From NCBI GenBank assembly GCA_045531905.1, contig JAZSEY010000006.1, positions 159,143-223,142 of the forward strand: a stretch of DNA of 64,000 nt, given 5' to 3'. This DNA comes from RGIG6919 sp045531905. GTDB lineage: Bacteria > Bacillota > Clostridia > Lachnospirales > Lachnospiraceae. The number at the start of each line of letters is the position of its first letter. Positions within the stretch are counted from its first letter, which is position 1. Positions 24,111 to 33,805 of the stretch are shown in pieces. The notes below the pieces were generated by a model, which was not told the origin of the DNA, searched no databases, and worked only from the letters and a program-made list of their open reading frames with translations. Made by a program: the position numbers and the translations under genes.

Positions 24111-26292
24111 ATGTAAAAGGATATTATCAATGGTAGCAGTGCTTTCTATGACACTGTTGTCTGGCTGTAACCAAAGTACTGTACAATCACCTGAACTTAT
24201 AGAGTCAAAATATGATAAACTCATGTATCGTCCTGTGGCATATGAAGATATCGGTGATATTGTAATGTATGACGCAGAAATTCGTTCAAAACGCGAGTAC
24301 TACACCATCAACAAACAGGATGTTTCTTTTTCTTATCGTGTAAAAAGTGGAGACTTTGTGAAAAAAGGCGACATTATTGCTGAAGTTTTGATTTCTGAAG
24401 ATTCCAAATCGCAGATTACAGATTTGGAGAATACAATAGCAAGTAGAAAGCAATCTACAGAGAGAGAAAATAAACGACTAGAATATGAGAATCAATTAAA
24501 TAAACTGGAGATTGAACACAATAAGGAATTGATTAAGGAAATTGAATCAGAAGAACCACAAAGAGAAAATGCAAAGGAAGAAATCAAAGCATTAAAAGAG
24601 ACGAATCAAAGTCTAAATACCCAGATTAAATCCAATAAAAACACCATGGATTACAATCAGTCTATGTGTGATTTGGAAGTAAAAAATCTGAATTTGCAGT
24701 TGGTGAAAGTGAAATCAGATTTGGATGCACAATATATAAAAGCCAGGGCAGATGGTAAGGTTTGTTATATTTCATCAAAACAGATGATGCATAACGGTTT
24801 GGTTGCCATTGTGGAAGATACGAAGACTCTTTATGTGTCATTACCATCTGAAGCTGAGGAGGTATGTAAGGAAGCAAAGGTATTTGGTGTTGTAGATGGC
24901 AAAAAATATGAATTATCCCGCATTTATGATGATTCGCCTTATGCAACAGAAGCGTTTAAATCAGGTGTGAATCAGCCTCCAATGTATGAATTTATAGGCG
25001 ATATGCCAAGTACATATAAAACCGGTGACCATTTGATCGTTTATTGCATCACAGATTATAAGGAACATGTATTAACGGTATACAATGATTCTATTCATAG
25101 CGTGAAGGACGCACCTTATGTTTATGTCTATGAGAATGGAAATAAGGTACGAAGAGATGTGTCTGTAGGAATACGGAGTAAGACAAAAACTGAGATTGTG
25201 ATTGGTCTCAAGGAAGGCGATTTGGTTTGTTATGAATCTTCTGTATTTCCACCTGAGGTTGTGTCTGAAACCTGTCAGGTTACACTAGGAAACGTGGAAG
25301 AACAAGTTAGCGTGGATGGCAAGAAAACAGTCCAGTCAGAATATTCATATCATTTGGATACATTTCAGAACCAAATTCTAGCCAGCGTGAAAGCACAAGA
25401 AGGAGATATTATAAAGAAGGGGCAGGTGTTGTTTACCTACTCCATTCCTGGCGGAGATGCAGAATATGCAGAGGCAAAAAATGCTTTGGTGAATGCGCAA
25501 AGTACATATAAGTTGTTCGAAAAGGATATGGAATCTCAAAAGAAGGAATTAAAAAAACAGATAGAGAATAATAAGGGATATGAGAAAAAGAAAAGCAAGA
25601 TTTTATTAGAGCAATTAGAAAGTGACTATAAATATACAAAGGCAGAACATAAACAACAAATTAGCGATGCCAAGAAATTCTTAGATCAGGTGGATGCCAC
25701 TTATTTTCACGTACCAGTCGAGAGTGAAATAGATGGATTTGTAATATTTTCTACTATCACAAAAGAATTGGTTGGTCAGAAAAATCTATCCTCCTCGGAG
25801 TATGGCACTCCATTTATTACAGTAAAGGAAAATAATTCAGGTTTGAAGTTTTCTTGTAATTTGTTTCCGAGTGTACGCAATTATTCGAAGTGTATCGTAA
25901 CCTTTGATGATGGAACAACTGGAACCGGATATGTCACAAATGTTTATAATGACGGCATGGCAAGACAGTATTTTTATGATGAACGTGGTAACGAAATCGG
26001 TTGGTATGAAATGGAATTAGAAGCATTTTTTATGGTCGTTTTAGATAATCCTGAGGACGAAGCAAAGGTAAATACCAATACAAATCTATCCATTGCCACC
26101 AACAGTTATCAGAATGTGATATCCATCCCAAAGGATTATGTGATTCGTGAAGATGGAATGCCTTTTGTATGGCTACAAACCGATAGCGGTTATGTAAAAC
26201 AGTATGTTCAGGTGAGTGGAACCGTTGGAGAAAAGCAGGTAATTGTTCTGGAAGGATTAAGCGAAGGACAAACCCTTGCTTTGCCGGAATAG
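24103..26292 (+). CDS. Large lipoprotein with two tandem adaptor-like halves
   Basis: A 729-aa lipoprotein (lipobox LLSGC). Each half has the adaptor pattern: sandwich strands ending in a G-D-x-V/I-K-K-G-x turn (SGDFVKKGDIIAE early, EGDIIKKGQVLF midway), a charged coiled coil (residues about 105-200 and 460-540), then a barrel. The repeated architecture suggests duplication and fusion of an HlyD-like adaptor; this is read from the pattern, not from alignment. The start overlaps the previous gene and has a poor ribosome-binding site, implying coupling. Confidence 0.7.
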   Translation: MNKCKRILSMVAVLSMTLLSGCNQSTVQSPELIESKYDKLMYRPVAYEDIGDIVMYDAEIRSKREYYTINKQDVSFSYRVKSGDFVKKGDIIAEVLISEDSKSQITDLENTIASRKQSTERENKRLEYENQLNKLEIEHNKELIKEIESEEPQRENAKEEIKALKETNQSLNTQIKSNKNTMDYNQSMCDLEVKNLNLQLVKVKSDLDAQYIKARADGKVCYISSKQMMHNGLVAIVEDTKTLYVSLPSEAEEVCKEAKVFGVVDGKKYELSRIYDDSPYATEAFKSGVNQPPMYEFIGDMPSTYKTGDHLIVYCITDYKEHVLTVYNDSIHSVKDAPYVYVYENGNKVRRDVSVGIRSKTKTEIVIGLKEGDLVCYESSVFPPEVVSETCQVTLGNVEEQVSVDGKKTVQSEYSYHLDTFQNQILASVKAQEGDIIKKGQVLFTYSIPGGDAEYAEAKNALVNAQSTYKLFEKDMESQKKELKKQIENNKGYEKKKSKILLEQLESDYKYTKAEHKQQISDAKKFLDQVDATYFHVPVESEIDGFVIFSTITKELVGQKNLSSSEYGTPFITVKENNSGLKFSCNLFPSVRNYSKCIVTFDDGTTGTGYVTNVYNDGMARQYFYDERGNEIGWYEMELEAFFMVVLDNPEDEAKVNTNTNLSIATNSYQNVISIPKDYVIREDGMPFVWLQTDSGYVKQYVQVSGTVGEKQVIVLEGLSEGQTLALPE

Positions 26293-26301
26293 GAGGCGTA
26301 T

Positions 26302-29166
26302 ATGTTAACATTTTTAAAAAATAAATTATTATATAAAAAATGGCTTAACTTTACGTTGCTATTTGGTATTTTTCTAATGATTACACTTTTGGTTGCTTTG
26401 CCATTATATAGAGAAACAGCTTTATATAAGTTGTTACAGCAAACAATGAATGAGGCAGTCATTACCTATAACTCCAATCCAATGCGGATTGATACGGAGT
26501 ATGCATTTTCATTTGGAGAGAGCCACACACCGTCTTCCTACATTGAAAAGAAGGCGAAGGAACGACATGATAACTTAGTAAAAGGCATTCCAGTTACTAC
26601 AAACAAACAGGTGCTACTGACTGAGGTAGTTGTGGAAAATTACACTTTTGAAGCCATGCCGACAGAATTTAGAAATAGTTCTAAGAACCTATCCGTTGCA
26701 AATCTGTCTGATATGGAAAATCATGTAAATATGGTTTATGGTACATATCCTGCAGATGGTGAAAATGCAGATGGACAGTATGAGTGTATGGTTTCTTCAA
26801 AGTTTTTTATTGATAACAAACTGTATCTAGGACAACTCATCTCTACAGATAAATTTGCTAAAGATGGTAAGCCAATCAGATATCTTAAAATTGTTGGTGT
26901 ATTTGAGGAATCAGATATACATGATGATTACTGGGTAATGGCTCCAAGTGCATATGATAAACAACTGTTTGTCACCATGAAGACAGTTGATGCATTGCAG
27001 CAGGACTATTTGAAAATTGGGGGAGTCTTGGATTGTTATGTAAAACACTATATATTCTGTGATTATACCAAGCTAAGAGATGGTGATTTACGACTGATTC
27101 AAAAGAAAATGGAAAGTTATTTTAATACCCAGTCTGGAGATGGTAAGACCGTATATCACTCTAATTTTTTAACTGTAGCGAAGGGATATGTAGCCGAGGC
27201 CAATCGGTTAATCGCATTGGTTTATGTATTACAGATTCCGATTATTCTCATGTTAATTACCTTTATTTTTATGGTTGCCACAGAGTTGATTGGAAATGAA
27301 TTAAATGAAATTGCGATGTTATTAAGTCGTGGTGTCAGCAAAAAACAGATTCTTGGTGTATATGCATTGCAGTCTTTGATTTTGGCATGTATAGCAACCA
27401 TCTTTGCCATTCCTGCCAGCTATGGACTCGTTTATTTACTGAGTCATGCCAGTGCATTTTTACAGTTCCAGTTTGGCGACGGATATGGTGTCGTTGGCAC
27501 ACCGGATATATTCCTATTTGCCATCATTGGAGTTTTGTTATCTGTATTATTTGTGGTTATGTCCAGTTTGCCGTTTTTAAAGACGACCATTGTGCAGCAT
27601 AAGAGTAAGCGTAATCGGGCTGATAAGCCATTTATACAGAGGTATTTTATTGATATCATTTTGTTGGCGCTTTCTAGTTATTTGCTTTATAGCTTTAACA
27701 GTCAGAAAGATGCTATCGCAACTGCAATTATAAATGGGGAAAATTTGGACCCGGTTGTTTATATCAGCTCCACCTTGTTTATGATTGGATTTGGTATTGT
27801 GGTGCTTCGTATAGCCACATTATTAAAGAAAGGCATATATTTCCTTGGTAAGAATCGGTGGAAGCCTTCCAGCTATGCAGCGTTTTTGCAGATGATTAGG
27901 ACTGAGAAAAAGCAGAGCTTTATTTCCATTTTCCTTGTTATGACTATTGCTATGGGTATTTTCAATGCCAATATGGCTAATACTATTCATATCAATGAAC
28001 AGGAAAAGATGACATATCAATTTGGAGCGGACTATGTTATACGTGAAAAGTGGGAGAGCCGTCCCGGTGCAGAAATGTATACTACATATTTGAAAGAACC
28101 TGATTTAACAAAATATGATAAAGTATTTGAACAGGTGGAAAGCCATACCTTTGTTTACACGGAAGATAATGCGATATTGAATTTGTCTACCGGAAATCAG
28201 GAGCATGTGAGACTTATGGGTATCACACCAAAAGCCTTTGGTGAAACAGCCAACATGCTGGATGGAATAACCAGCGAGCATTGGTATCATGCATTAAATG
28301 CATTATCGAATACCGCAAAGGGTGTTTTGATTTCGAAATCCTTGGCTGATGCACAGGAATTAAAGGTGGGAGATTCCATAAAATATAGTCGTTTGGATAG
28401 TGATGGCAATCGCATGAATAATGTGGTCAGAACCGTTGCCGGAATTATAGAAGCTTTTCCTTCTTATGCTGGCTATGCGGAAATACCAGATGTGGATGCA
28501 AAAGCCGAAGAAGAGGAGAAGGAAAAGGCACCTTTAAAGACGATTGAACAATATCTAATTGTGGATACATTCCGTCAAATGACCAATGATTTTGGTACTA
28601 CACAATACGAAATCTGGATGAAAACCGGTGATCAGGCAGATGTTGTCACTGGATTTTTAGAAGAAAACCAAATAAATTGTGAATATAAAATAGACACACA
28701 AAATGAGATACATACAACCTTAACCAGTTCTCTGATTCAGATTACGAATGGTGTGCTGACTATGTCATTCTTTATGTGCCTCATTCTTTGCACCATCGGA
28801 TTTTTAATGTATTGGATTTTGTCTATTCGTGAGCGTGAGCTGTTGTTTGGTGTATATCGCGCCATGGGTATGACAAGAAAAGAAATCTATTGGATGTTAA
28901 TGATTGAACAGATATTATCTTCTGTATTTTGTATTGTTTGTGGTGTTATTTGTGGATTTGTAACGTCCTATTTATTCATGGATGTATTTACGATTGCCTA
29001 TGCTCCGCACAAGCACTTGTTGGAGTATGTAATCAGAATTAATTGGTTTGATTTGACGAAATTGGCAATCACCATTGTGCTTATGCTGATTGTATGCTTT
29101 GTGATTCTTATAAAACAAATCAAGGGATTAAACATCGTCCACGCATTAAAACTTGGAGAAGAATAG
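26302..29166 (+). CDS. FtsX/MacB-type ABC transporter permease
   Basis: A 954-aa membrane protein with an N-terminal helix (FTLLFGIFLMITLLVALPLY), a large outside domain, a group of helices around 300-450, further helices around 470-560, a second outside domain, and three final helices around 810-935 (FMCLILCTIGFLMYWILS; GVICGFVTSYLFM; LAITIVLMLIVCFVILI). Two FtsX domains are therefore fused in one chain, enough to form a complete transporter with a pair of ATPases. GGAGG precedes the ATG. The cargo is unknown; MacB-type systems move peptides, lipoproteins or mechanical force. Confidence 0.85.
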   Translation: MLTFLKNKLLYKKWLNFTLLFGIFLMITLLVALPLYRETALYKLLQQTMNEAVITYNSNPMRIDTEYAFSFGESHTPSSYIEKKAKERHDNLVKGIPVTTNKQVLLTEVVVENYTFEAMPTEFRNSSKNLSVANLSDMENHVNMVYGTYPADGENADGQYECMVSSKFFIDNKLYLGQLISTDKFAKDGKPIRYLKIVGVFEESDIHDDYWVMAPSAYDKQLFVTMKTVDALQQDYLKIGGVLDCYVKHYIFCDYTKLRDGDLRLIQKKMESYFNTQSGDGKTVYHSNFLTVAKGYVAEANRLIALVYVLQIPIILMLITFIFMVATELIGNELNEIAMLLSRGVSKKQILGVYALQSLILACIATIFAIPASYGLVYLLSHASAFLQFQFGDGYGVVGTPDIFLFAIIGVLLSVLFVVMSSLPFLKTTIVQHKSKRNRADKPFIQRYFIDIILLALSSYLLYSFNSQKDAIATAIINGENLDPVVYISSTLFMIGFGIVVLRIATLLKKGIYFLGKNRWKPSSYAAFLQMIRTEKKQSFISIFLVMTIAMGIFNANMANTIHINEQEKMTYQFGADYVIREKWESRPGAEMYTTYLKEPDLTKYDKVFEQVESHTFVYTEDNAILNLSTGNQEHVRLMGITPKAFGETANMLDGITSEHWYHALNALSNTAKGVLISKSLADAQELKVGDSIKYSRLDSDGNRMNNVVRTVAGIIEAFPSYAGYAEIPDVDAKAEEEEKEKAPLKTIEQYLIVDTFRQMTNDFGTTQYEIWMKTGDQADVVTGFLEENQINCEYKIDTQNEIHTTLTSSLIQITNGVLTMSFFMCLILCTIGFLMYWILSIRERELLFGVYRAMGMTRKEIYWMLMIEQILSSVFCIVCGVICGFVTSYLFMDVFTIAYAPHKHLLEYVIRINWFDLTKLAITIVLMLIVCFVILIKQIKGLNIVHALKLGEE

Positions 29167-29177
29167 GAGGGAATGAT

Positions 29178-29876
29178 ATGAGTCATATTATAACAGCTAA
29201 GAATATTGTACGTGCATTCCCTGTGGGTGATGGCGAGAACTTTTATGCATTAAAGGGTGTTTCGGTTGATATACCTGAAAATAGTTTGACGATTATAAAA
29301 GGGCGTTCCGGTTCCGGAAAAACCACGCTACTTAATATTATTAGTGCTTTGGATACGCCGACAGAAGGAAGTATTACCTTTGACGGTCAAGAAATTGGTG
29401 CTCTGTCAGATACGGAACGGGATATGCTTAGAAGAAGACAGTTTGGTTTTGTGTTTCAGTCGGTTGCGTTAATCCCCATTATGAGTGCCTATGAGAATGT
29501 TGAGTTTGGTTTGCGTTTGGCTGGTTATGAAGGTGACCGTAAGGCAAGGGCAATTGAGTGCTTAACCAATGTGGGACTTGCTGAGAGAATGCAACATATG
29601 CCTTATGAAATGTCTGGTGGTGAGCAGCAAAGAGTAGCCATTGCCAGAGCGATTGCCCATAACCCAAAGGTGATTTTTGCCGATGAACCGACAGGTGCCT
29701 TAGATACAAACACCGGTTTAAAGGTAATGCAGTTATTTAAGGATTTATTAGAAAAAGAAGATATTTCCATCGTAATGACTACCCATGACCCAGGACTGAT
29801 GCAGCTTGGCGATTGTGTATATGAAATTAGTGATGGAGAAATTGAAGGAGGTTCAGTCGATGCCGGAAATGATTAA
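29178..29876 (+). CDS. ABC transporter ATPase, MacB/LolD type (first copy)
   Basis: A 232-aa ATPase: Walker A GRSGSGKTT, Q-loop FVFQSVALIP, signature MSGGEQQRVAIARA, Walker B VIFADEPTGALD, switch His in TTHDP. ATG 29178 follows GGAGGG; the longer frame to 29094 lies within the permease gene. It overlaps the next ATPase gene by 17 nt, so two different ATPases are produced together, probably as a heterodimer on the single permease. Confidence 0.9.
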   Translation: MSHIITAKNIVRAFPVGDGENFYALKGVSVDIPENSLTIIKGRSGSGKTTLLNIISALDTPTEGSITFDGQEIGALSDTERDMLRRRQFGFVFQSVALIPIMSAYENVEFGLRLAGYEGDRKARAIECLTNVGLAERMQHMPYEMSGGEQQRVAIARAIAHNPKVIFADEPTGALDTNTGLKVMQLFKDLLEKEDISIVMTTHDPGLMQLGDCVYEISDGEIEGGSVDAGND

Positions 29877-30738
29877 ATGTGAAGGCCTTGTAAAGATATA
29901 TAAGACAGAAGACATTGAAGTCATGGCGTTACAAGGACTGGATTTGACAATTGAACAGGGAGAATTGATTGCTATTATCGGTAATAGTGGTAGTGGTAAA
30001 TCCACATTTTTGAATATGGTAGGTGGTTTGGAACGACCATCAGCGGGCCGTTTATTTGTAGATGGTGAAGATTTATTTCAATATACAGATGAGCAATTAA
30101 AGGATTATAAGCAAAACACAGTTGGATTTGTATGGCAAAATAACGCCAGAAATCTTTTTCCGTATCTGACCGCTGAGCAAAATATCATGGTTCCCATGCA
30201 ATTTGCCAAGAACAAAAATGTGAATAAAAAGGATAGAGCAAAAGAACTGTTGGAAATGGTAGGTCTATCTCATAAGCGTGACCGTTTGTTGCATCAGTTA
30301 TCTGGTGGAGAACAACAAAGAATTGCCATCGCCATTGCCCTAGCAAATCAACCAAAGATTCTTTTGGCAGATGAGCCGACAGGTGCCGTGGATATGAAAA
30401 CCTCTAATATGATACAGGATATGTTCCGTGAATTTAATCGTGAACTGGGAGTAACCATTGTGATTGTTACCCACGACCTGTCATTATCTAACAAAGTAAA
30501 TCGCGTGGTGTCCATTAGAGATGGAAAAATCAGTAGTGAACGTCTGATAAAAGCAGATTACTTATCAAAAATCAAAGAGTTAGATAACTTTTCAGCCGCA
30601 GATACCCATGAGGAGTATGCGATCTTGGATAAAAATGGTCGTGTGCAGATACCGCATGACTATTTGGAGGCTGCCGGTATCACTGATAACCGTGTGAAGA
30701 TTAAAATGGACGGCACCAACATTATCATTACAAAATAG
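29860..30738 (+). CDS. ABC transporter ATPase with AbrB-like C-terminal tail
   Basis: A 292-aa ATPase: Walker A GNSGSGKST, signature LSGGEQQRIAIAIA, Walker B ILLADEPTGAVD, switch VTHD. About 60 residues longer than its partner. The tail after residue 250 (YAILDKNGRVQIPHDYLEAA, then a strand ending IIITK) looks like a swapped-hairpin AbrB/SpoVT domain, normally a DNA-binding or dimerisation fold. ATG 29860 follows GGAGG. A standard terminator follows. ATPase call firm; tail call tentative. Confidence 0.85.
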   Translation: MPEMIKCEGLVKIYKTEDIEVMALQGLDLTIEQGELIAIIGNSGSGKSTFLNMVGGLERPSAGRLFVDGEDLFQYTDEQLKDYKQNTVGFVWQNNARNLFPYLTAEQNIMVPMQFAKNKNVNKKDRAKELLEMVGLSHKRDRLLHQLSGGEQQRIAIAIALANQPKILLADEPTGAVDMKTSNMIQDMFREFNRELGVTIVIVTHDLSLSNKVNRVVSIRDGKISSERLIKADYLSKIKELDNFSAADTHEEYAILDKNGRVQIPHDYLEAAGITDNRVKIKMDGTNIIITK

Positions 30739-30770
30739 ACTTTACTTAAAATTCCCAAAATACTATAATA

Positions 30771-30799
30771 GGACAGTGGCAGGTTCACTGTCCTTTTTT
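30771..30799 (+). terminator. Terminator of the ABC export operon
   Basis: GGACAGTG pairs with CACTGTCC over a 7-nt loop, followed by six T residues. Confidence 0.93.
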
Positions 30800-30827
30800 A
30801 ATGAAATGTTATTTATAGGAGTTTAGT

Positions 30828-31775
30828 ATGGATAAGAAACCATTAATTATATTAACTGGTCCCACAGCTGTGGGTAAAACGGCGCTTTCCATTGCATTGG
30901 CAAAGAAAATCAATGGCGAGATGATTTCTGCTGATTCTATGCAGGTGTATAGAGGCATGGATGTGGGTACTGCTAAGATTATGCCTGATGAAATGGAAGG
31001 CATACCACATCATTTAATTGATGTTTTAGACCCTAAGGATTCCTTTGATGTGGTTGCGTTTCAGACAATGGCAAAGAAAGCATTGGATGAGATTTATGCA
31101 AAGGGCAAGATTCCCATCGTGGTTGGCGGAACCGGATTTTATATCCAGGCATTGCTTTATGACATTGATTTTTCTGAAAATGATGGTGATGATGCCTATC
31201 GCAAGGAATTAACTGAATTATTGGAAAAAAATGGTGCAGACTATTTATATGAGATGCTTCGCAAGGTTGACCCTGCATCCTGTGAAATCATTCACAAAAA
31301 CAACCATAAACGTGTGATTCGTGCTTTGGAGTTCTATTATCAGACAGGACAACCGATTTCTGAACACAACGAAGAACAGAGTCAAAGAAATTCGCCATAT
31401 AATTTCCTGTATTTCGTGTTAAATGATGACAGACAGAAATTATATGACCGCATCGAGCTGCGTATCGATAAAATGGTGGATGACGGTTTATTGGACGAAG
31501 TAAAACAGTTAAAGGAAAATGGATGTAAGCGTGGCATGGTATCCATGGAAGGACTGGGCTACAAGGAAATTCTGGATTATCTGGATGGAAAATGCACCTT
31601 AGAAGATGCGTTATACATCCTAAAGCGGGATACCAGACATTTTGCAAAACGGCAGATTACCTGGTTTAAACGTGAAAAAGAAGTTATCTGGTTAAATCGA
31701 CCGGAATTTCAATCTGAGGAAGATATTCTAAATACAATGATAGATAAAATGAAAGAGAGAGGCATACTAGTATGA
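30828..31775 (+). CDS. miaA: tRNA dimethylallyltransferase
   Basis: Transfers a dimethylallyl group to A37 of tRNAs reading UNN codons. P-loop GPTAVGKTALS at the N-terminus, then SADSMQVYRGMDVGTAK, VGGTGFYIQAL and, near the C-terminus, FAKRQITWFK. Length of 315 aa is normal. GGAG precedes the ATG. It overlaps the next gene by 4 nt. Confidence 0.96.
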   Translation: MDKKPLIILTGPTAVGKTALSIALAKKINGEMISADSMQVYRGMDVGTAKIMPDEMEGIPHHLIDVLDPKDSFDVVAFQTMAKKALDEIYAKGKIPIVVGGTGFYIQALLYDIDFSENDGDDAYRKELTELLEKNGADYLYEMLRKVDPASCEIIHKNNHKRVIRALEFYYQTGQPISEHNEEQSQRNSPYNFLYFVLNDDRQKLYDRIELRIDKMVDDGLLDEVKQLKENGCKRGMVSMEGLGYKEILDYLDGKCTLEDALYILKRDTRHFAKRQITWFKREKEVIWLNRPEFQSEEDILNTMIDKMKERGILV

Positions 31776-33052
31776 ATATAAGAGAACATTACAAAAACTT
31801 TGGTATTGATGAAAAAGTGTATCAGTTCTGTGCAGATGTGGAAGCATCCTTAAAGGACAGATTCGCTGAAATTGACCGTATCACTGAATGTAATCAGATG
31901 AAGGTAATTGGTGCTATGCAAAAGAATCGATTGAGCGAGGCACATTTTGCCGGTTCCACAGGATATGGTTATAATGATATCGGTCGAGATGCGCTAGAGG
32001 ATATTTATGCAGATGTATTTCACACTGAGGCTGCATTGGTACGTCCACAGATTACTTGTGGTACTCATGCATTGGCAACGGCTTTATTTGGCAATTTGCG
32101 TCCAGGTGACGAATTATTGTCACCTGCAGGAAAACCATATGACACTTTAGAGGAAGTGATTGGTATTCGTGATTCCAAAGGTTCTTTGAAGGAATATGGA
32201 GTTACTTATAAGCAGGTGGATTTGCTCCCTGACGGTACTTTTGACTATGACAATGTGAAAAAAGCAATTACGGATAAGTCAAAATTAGTGACCATTCAGC
32301 GTTCAAAGGGCTATCAGACAAGACCAACCTTTTCAGTAAAGCAGATTGGTGAATTGATTGCTTTTGTCAAAGAAATCAAGCCGGATGTGATTTGTATGGT
32401 GGATAACTGCTATGGTGAATTTGTAGAAGAATTAGAGCCATCAGACGTAGGTGCCGACATGGTTGTTGGTTCCTTAATCAAAAATCCGGGTGGTGGTTTG
32501 GCACCAATCGGAGGTTATATTTGTGGAACTACAGAATGTATTGAAAATGCATCGTATCGACTAACAACACCTGGTCTCGGAAGAGAGGTTGGTGCGACAT
32601 TAGGGATTACCAGTCAGTTGACCCAGGGTCTGTTTTTGGCACCACAGGTAGTAAATGGTGCGTTAAAAGGCGCAATTCTTGCAGCAAACATATATGAAAA
32701 ATTAGGTTTTGCCTGTGTGCCAAATGCCACTGAGAGTCGTCACGATATTATTCAAGCTATTACATTTGGTGACCCGGATAAAGTCATTGCCTTCTGTGAG
32801 GGTATTCAGGCGGCAGCACCGGTTGATAGCTATGTAGTGCCTGTTCCTTGGGCAATGCCTGGCTACGACAGTGATGTAATTATGGCTGCAGGAGCATTTG
32901 TATCAGGTTCATCCATTGAGCTTAGTGCTGACGCACCTATGAAGGAGCCATATGCGGTGTATTTTCAAGGTGGCTTAACCTACTATCATGCAAAACTAGG
33001 AATGATGATGACATTACAGAAAATGGTAGAAAAAAAGCTGATATCATGTTAA
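31772..33052 (+). CDS. PLP-dependent methionine gamma-lyase family protein (YnbB/aluminium-resistance type)
   Basis: A 426-aa fold-type-I PLP enzyme of the family annotated as aluminium resistance or YnbB. Evidence: RPQITCGTHALATALFGNL, the aspartate-containing MVDNCYGEF, and the probable PLP lysine in GSLIKNPGGGLAPIGGY. The true reaction is not settled for this family. Adjacency to miaA (4-nt overlap) is conserved in Firmicutes (hfq/ynbB region of Bacillus). Confidence 0.88.
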   Translation: MNIREHYKNFGIDEKVYQFCADVEASLKDRFAEIDRITECNQMKVIGAMQKNRLSEAHFAGSTGYGYNDIGRDALEDIYADVFHTEAALVRPQITCGTHALATALFGNLRPGDELLSPAGKPYDTLEEVIGIRDSKGSLKEYGVTYKQVDLLPDGTFDYDNVKKAITDKSKLVTIQRSKGYQTRPTFSVKQIGELIAFVKEIKPDVICMVDNCYGEFVEELEPSDVGADMVVGSLIKNPGGGLAPIGGYICGTTECIENASYRLTTPGLGREVGATLGITSQLTQGLFLAPQVVNGALKGAILAANIYEKLGFACVPNATESRHDIIQAITFGDPDKVIAFCEGIQAAAPVDSYVVPVPWAMPGYDSDVIMAAGAFVSGSSIELSADAPMKEPYAVYFQGGLTYYHAKLGMMMTLQKMVEKKLISC

Positions 33053-33109
33053 AATAATTTGTTAAAACATTTATCTACTTTTGTGCTTGGAGGGCTGAAA
33101 GGAGATAAG

Positions 33110-33805
33110 ATGTCTATATTTACAATGAAGTCTCTGCCAGAGGCAGAGCGACCTTACGAAAAATGCGAAAAATATGGTCCCACAGCATTATCGGATGCTG
33201 AATTACTTGCGGTTATTTTAAGGACAGGGAGCAAAGATAAAACGGCAGTAGAATTGGCCACTGAGGTTTTGAATTTGCATCCTGCCTATCGAAATCTGAC
33301 GGCATTATATCATTTATCCGGTAGAGAACTAAGAAATGTGCGGGGGATTGGAGCTGTAAAAGCCATACAGATTATGTGTATTGGTGAATTATCCAGAAGA
33401 ATTGCCCGTACAAATGTTGAAAATACGATTTCATTTTCGAATCCCCAATCTGTGGCAGATTATTTCATGGAGCAGTTACGGCATTTGCCGAGAGAAGAAA
33501 TTCATGTCATGTTCTTTGATACGAAGCTTCGTTTGCTTTGTGAAAGAAAGATTGCAGAAGGAACTGTTAAGTCAGCACAAACAACGCCGAGAGAGATATT
33601 GATTGAAGCGATGAAATGTGAGGCTGTTTTTATGATTTTAGTGCATAATCATCCTTCTGGTTTGCCAAAACCAAGTCAGTCTGATTTGTTATTTACAAAT
33701 CGTGTGAAGGAAGCAGGTGATTTAGTGGGGATTACCTTATCAGACCATATCATTATTGGCGATAATTGTTATGTCAGCTTAAAAGAAAGAGGCTTACTAT
33801 CATGA
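33110..33805 (+). CDS. radC: RadC-family JAB domain protein
   Basis: A 231-aa protein with an N-terminal UPF0758/HhH region (GPTALSDAELLAVILRTG, RNVRGIGAVKAIQ) and a C-terminal JAMM metalloprotease-like domain with HNHPSG-LPKPSQSD. Despite the name a repair function is unproven. ATG 33110 follows AAAGGAG; a TTG at 33059 would add 17 residues. Its end overlaps mreC (ATGA). Confidence 0.93.
   Translation: MSIFTMKSLPEAERPYEKCEKYGPTALSDAELLAVILRTGSKDKTAVELATEVLNLHPAYRNLTALYHLSGRELRNVRGIGAVKAIQIMCIGELSRRIARTNVENTISFSNPQSVADYFMEQLRHLPREEIHVMFFDTKLRLLCERKIAEGTVKSAQTTPREILIEAMKCEAVFMILVHNHPSGLPKPSQSDLLFTNRVKEAGDLVGITLSDHIIIGDNCYVSLKERGLLS

Noticed and set aside
24103..26292. Two adaptor genes merged by a sequencing frameshift
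   Set aside because: The frame is continuous with no internal lipobox or ribosome-binding site at the junction, so a real fusion is more likely.
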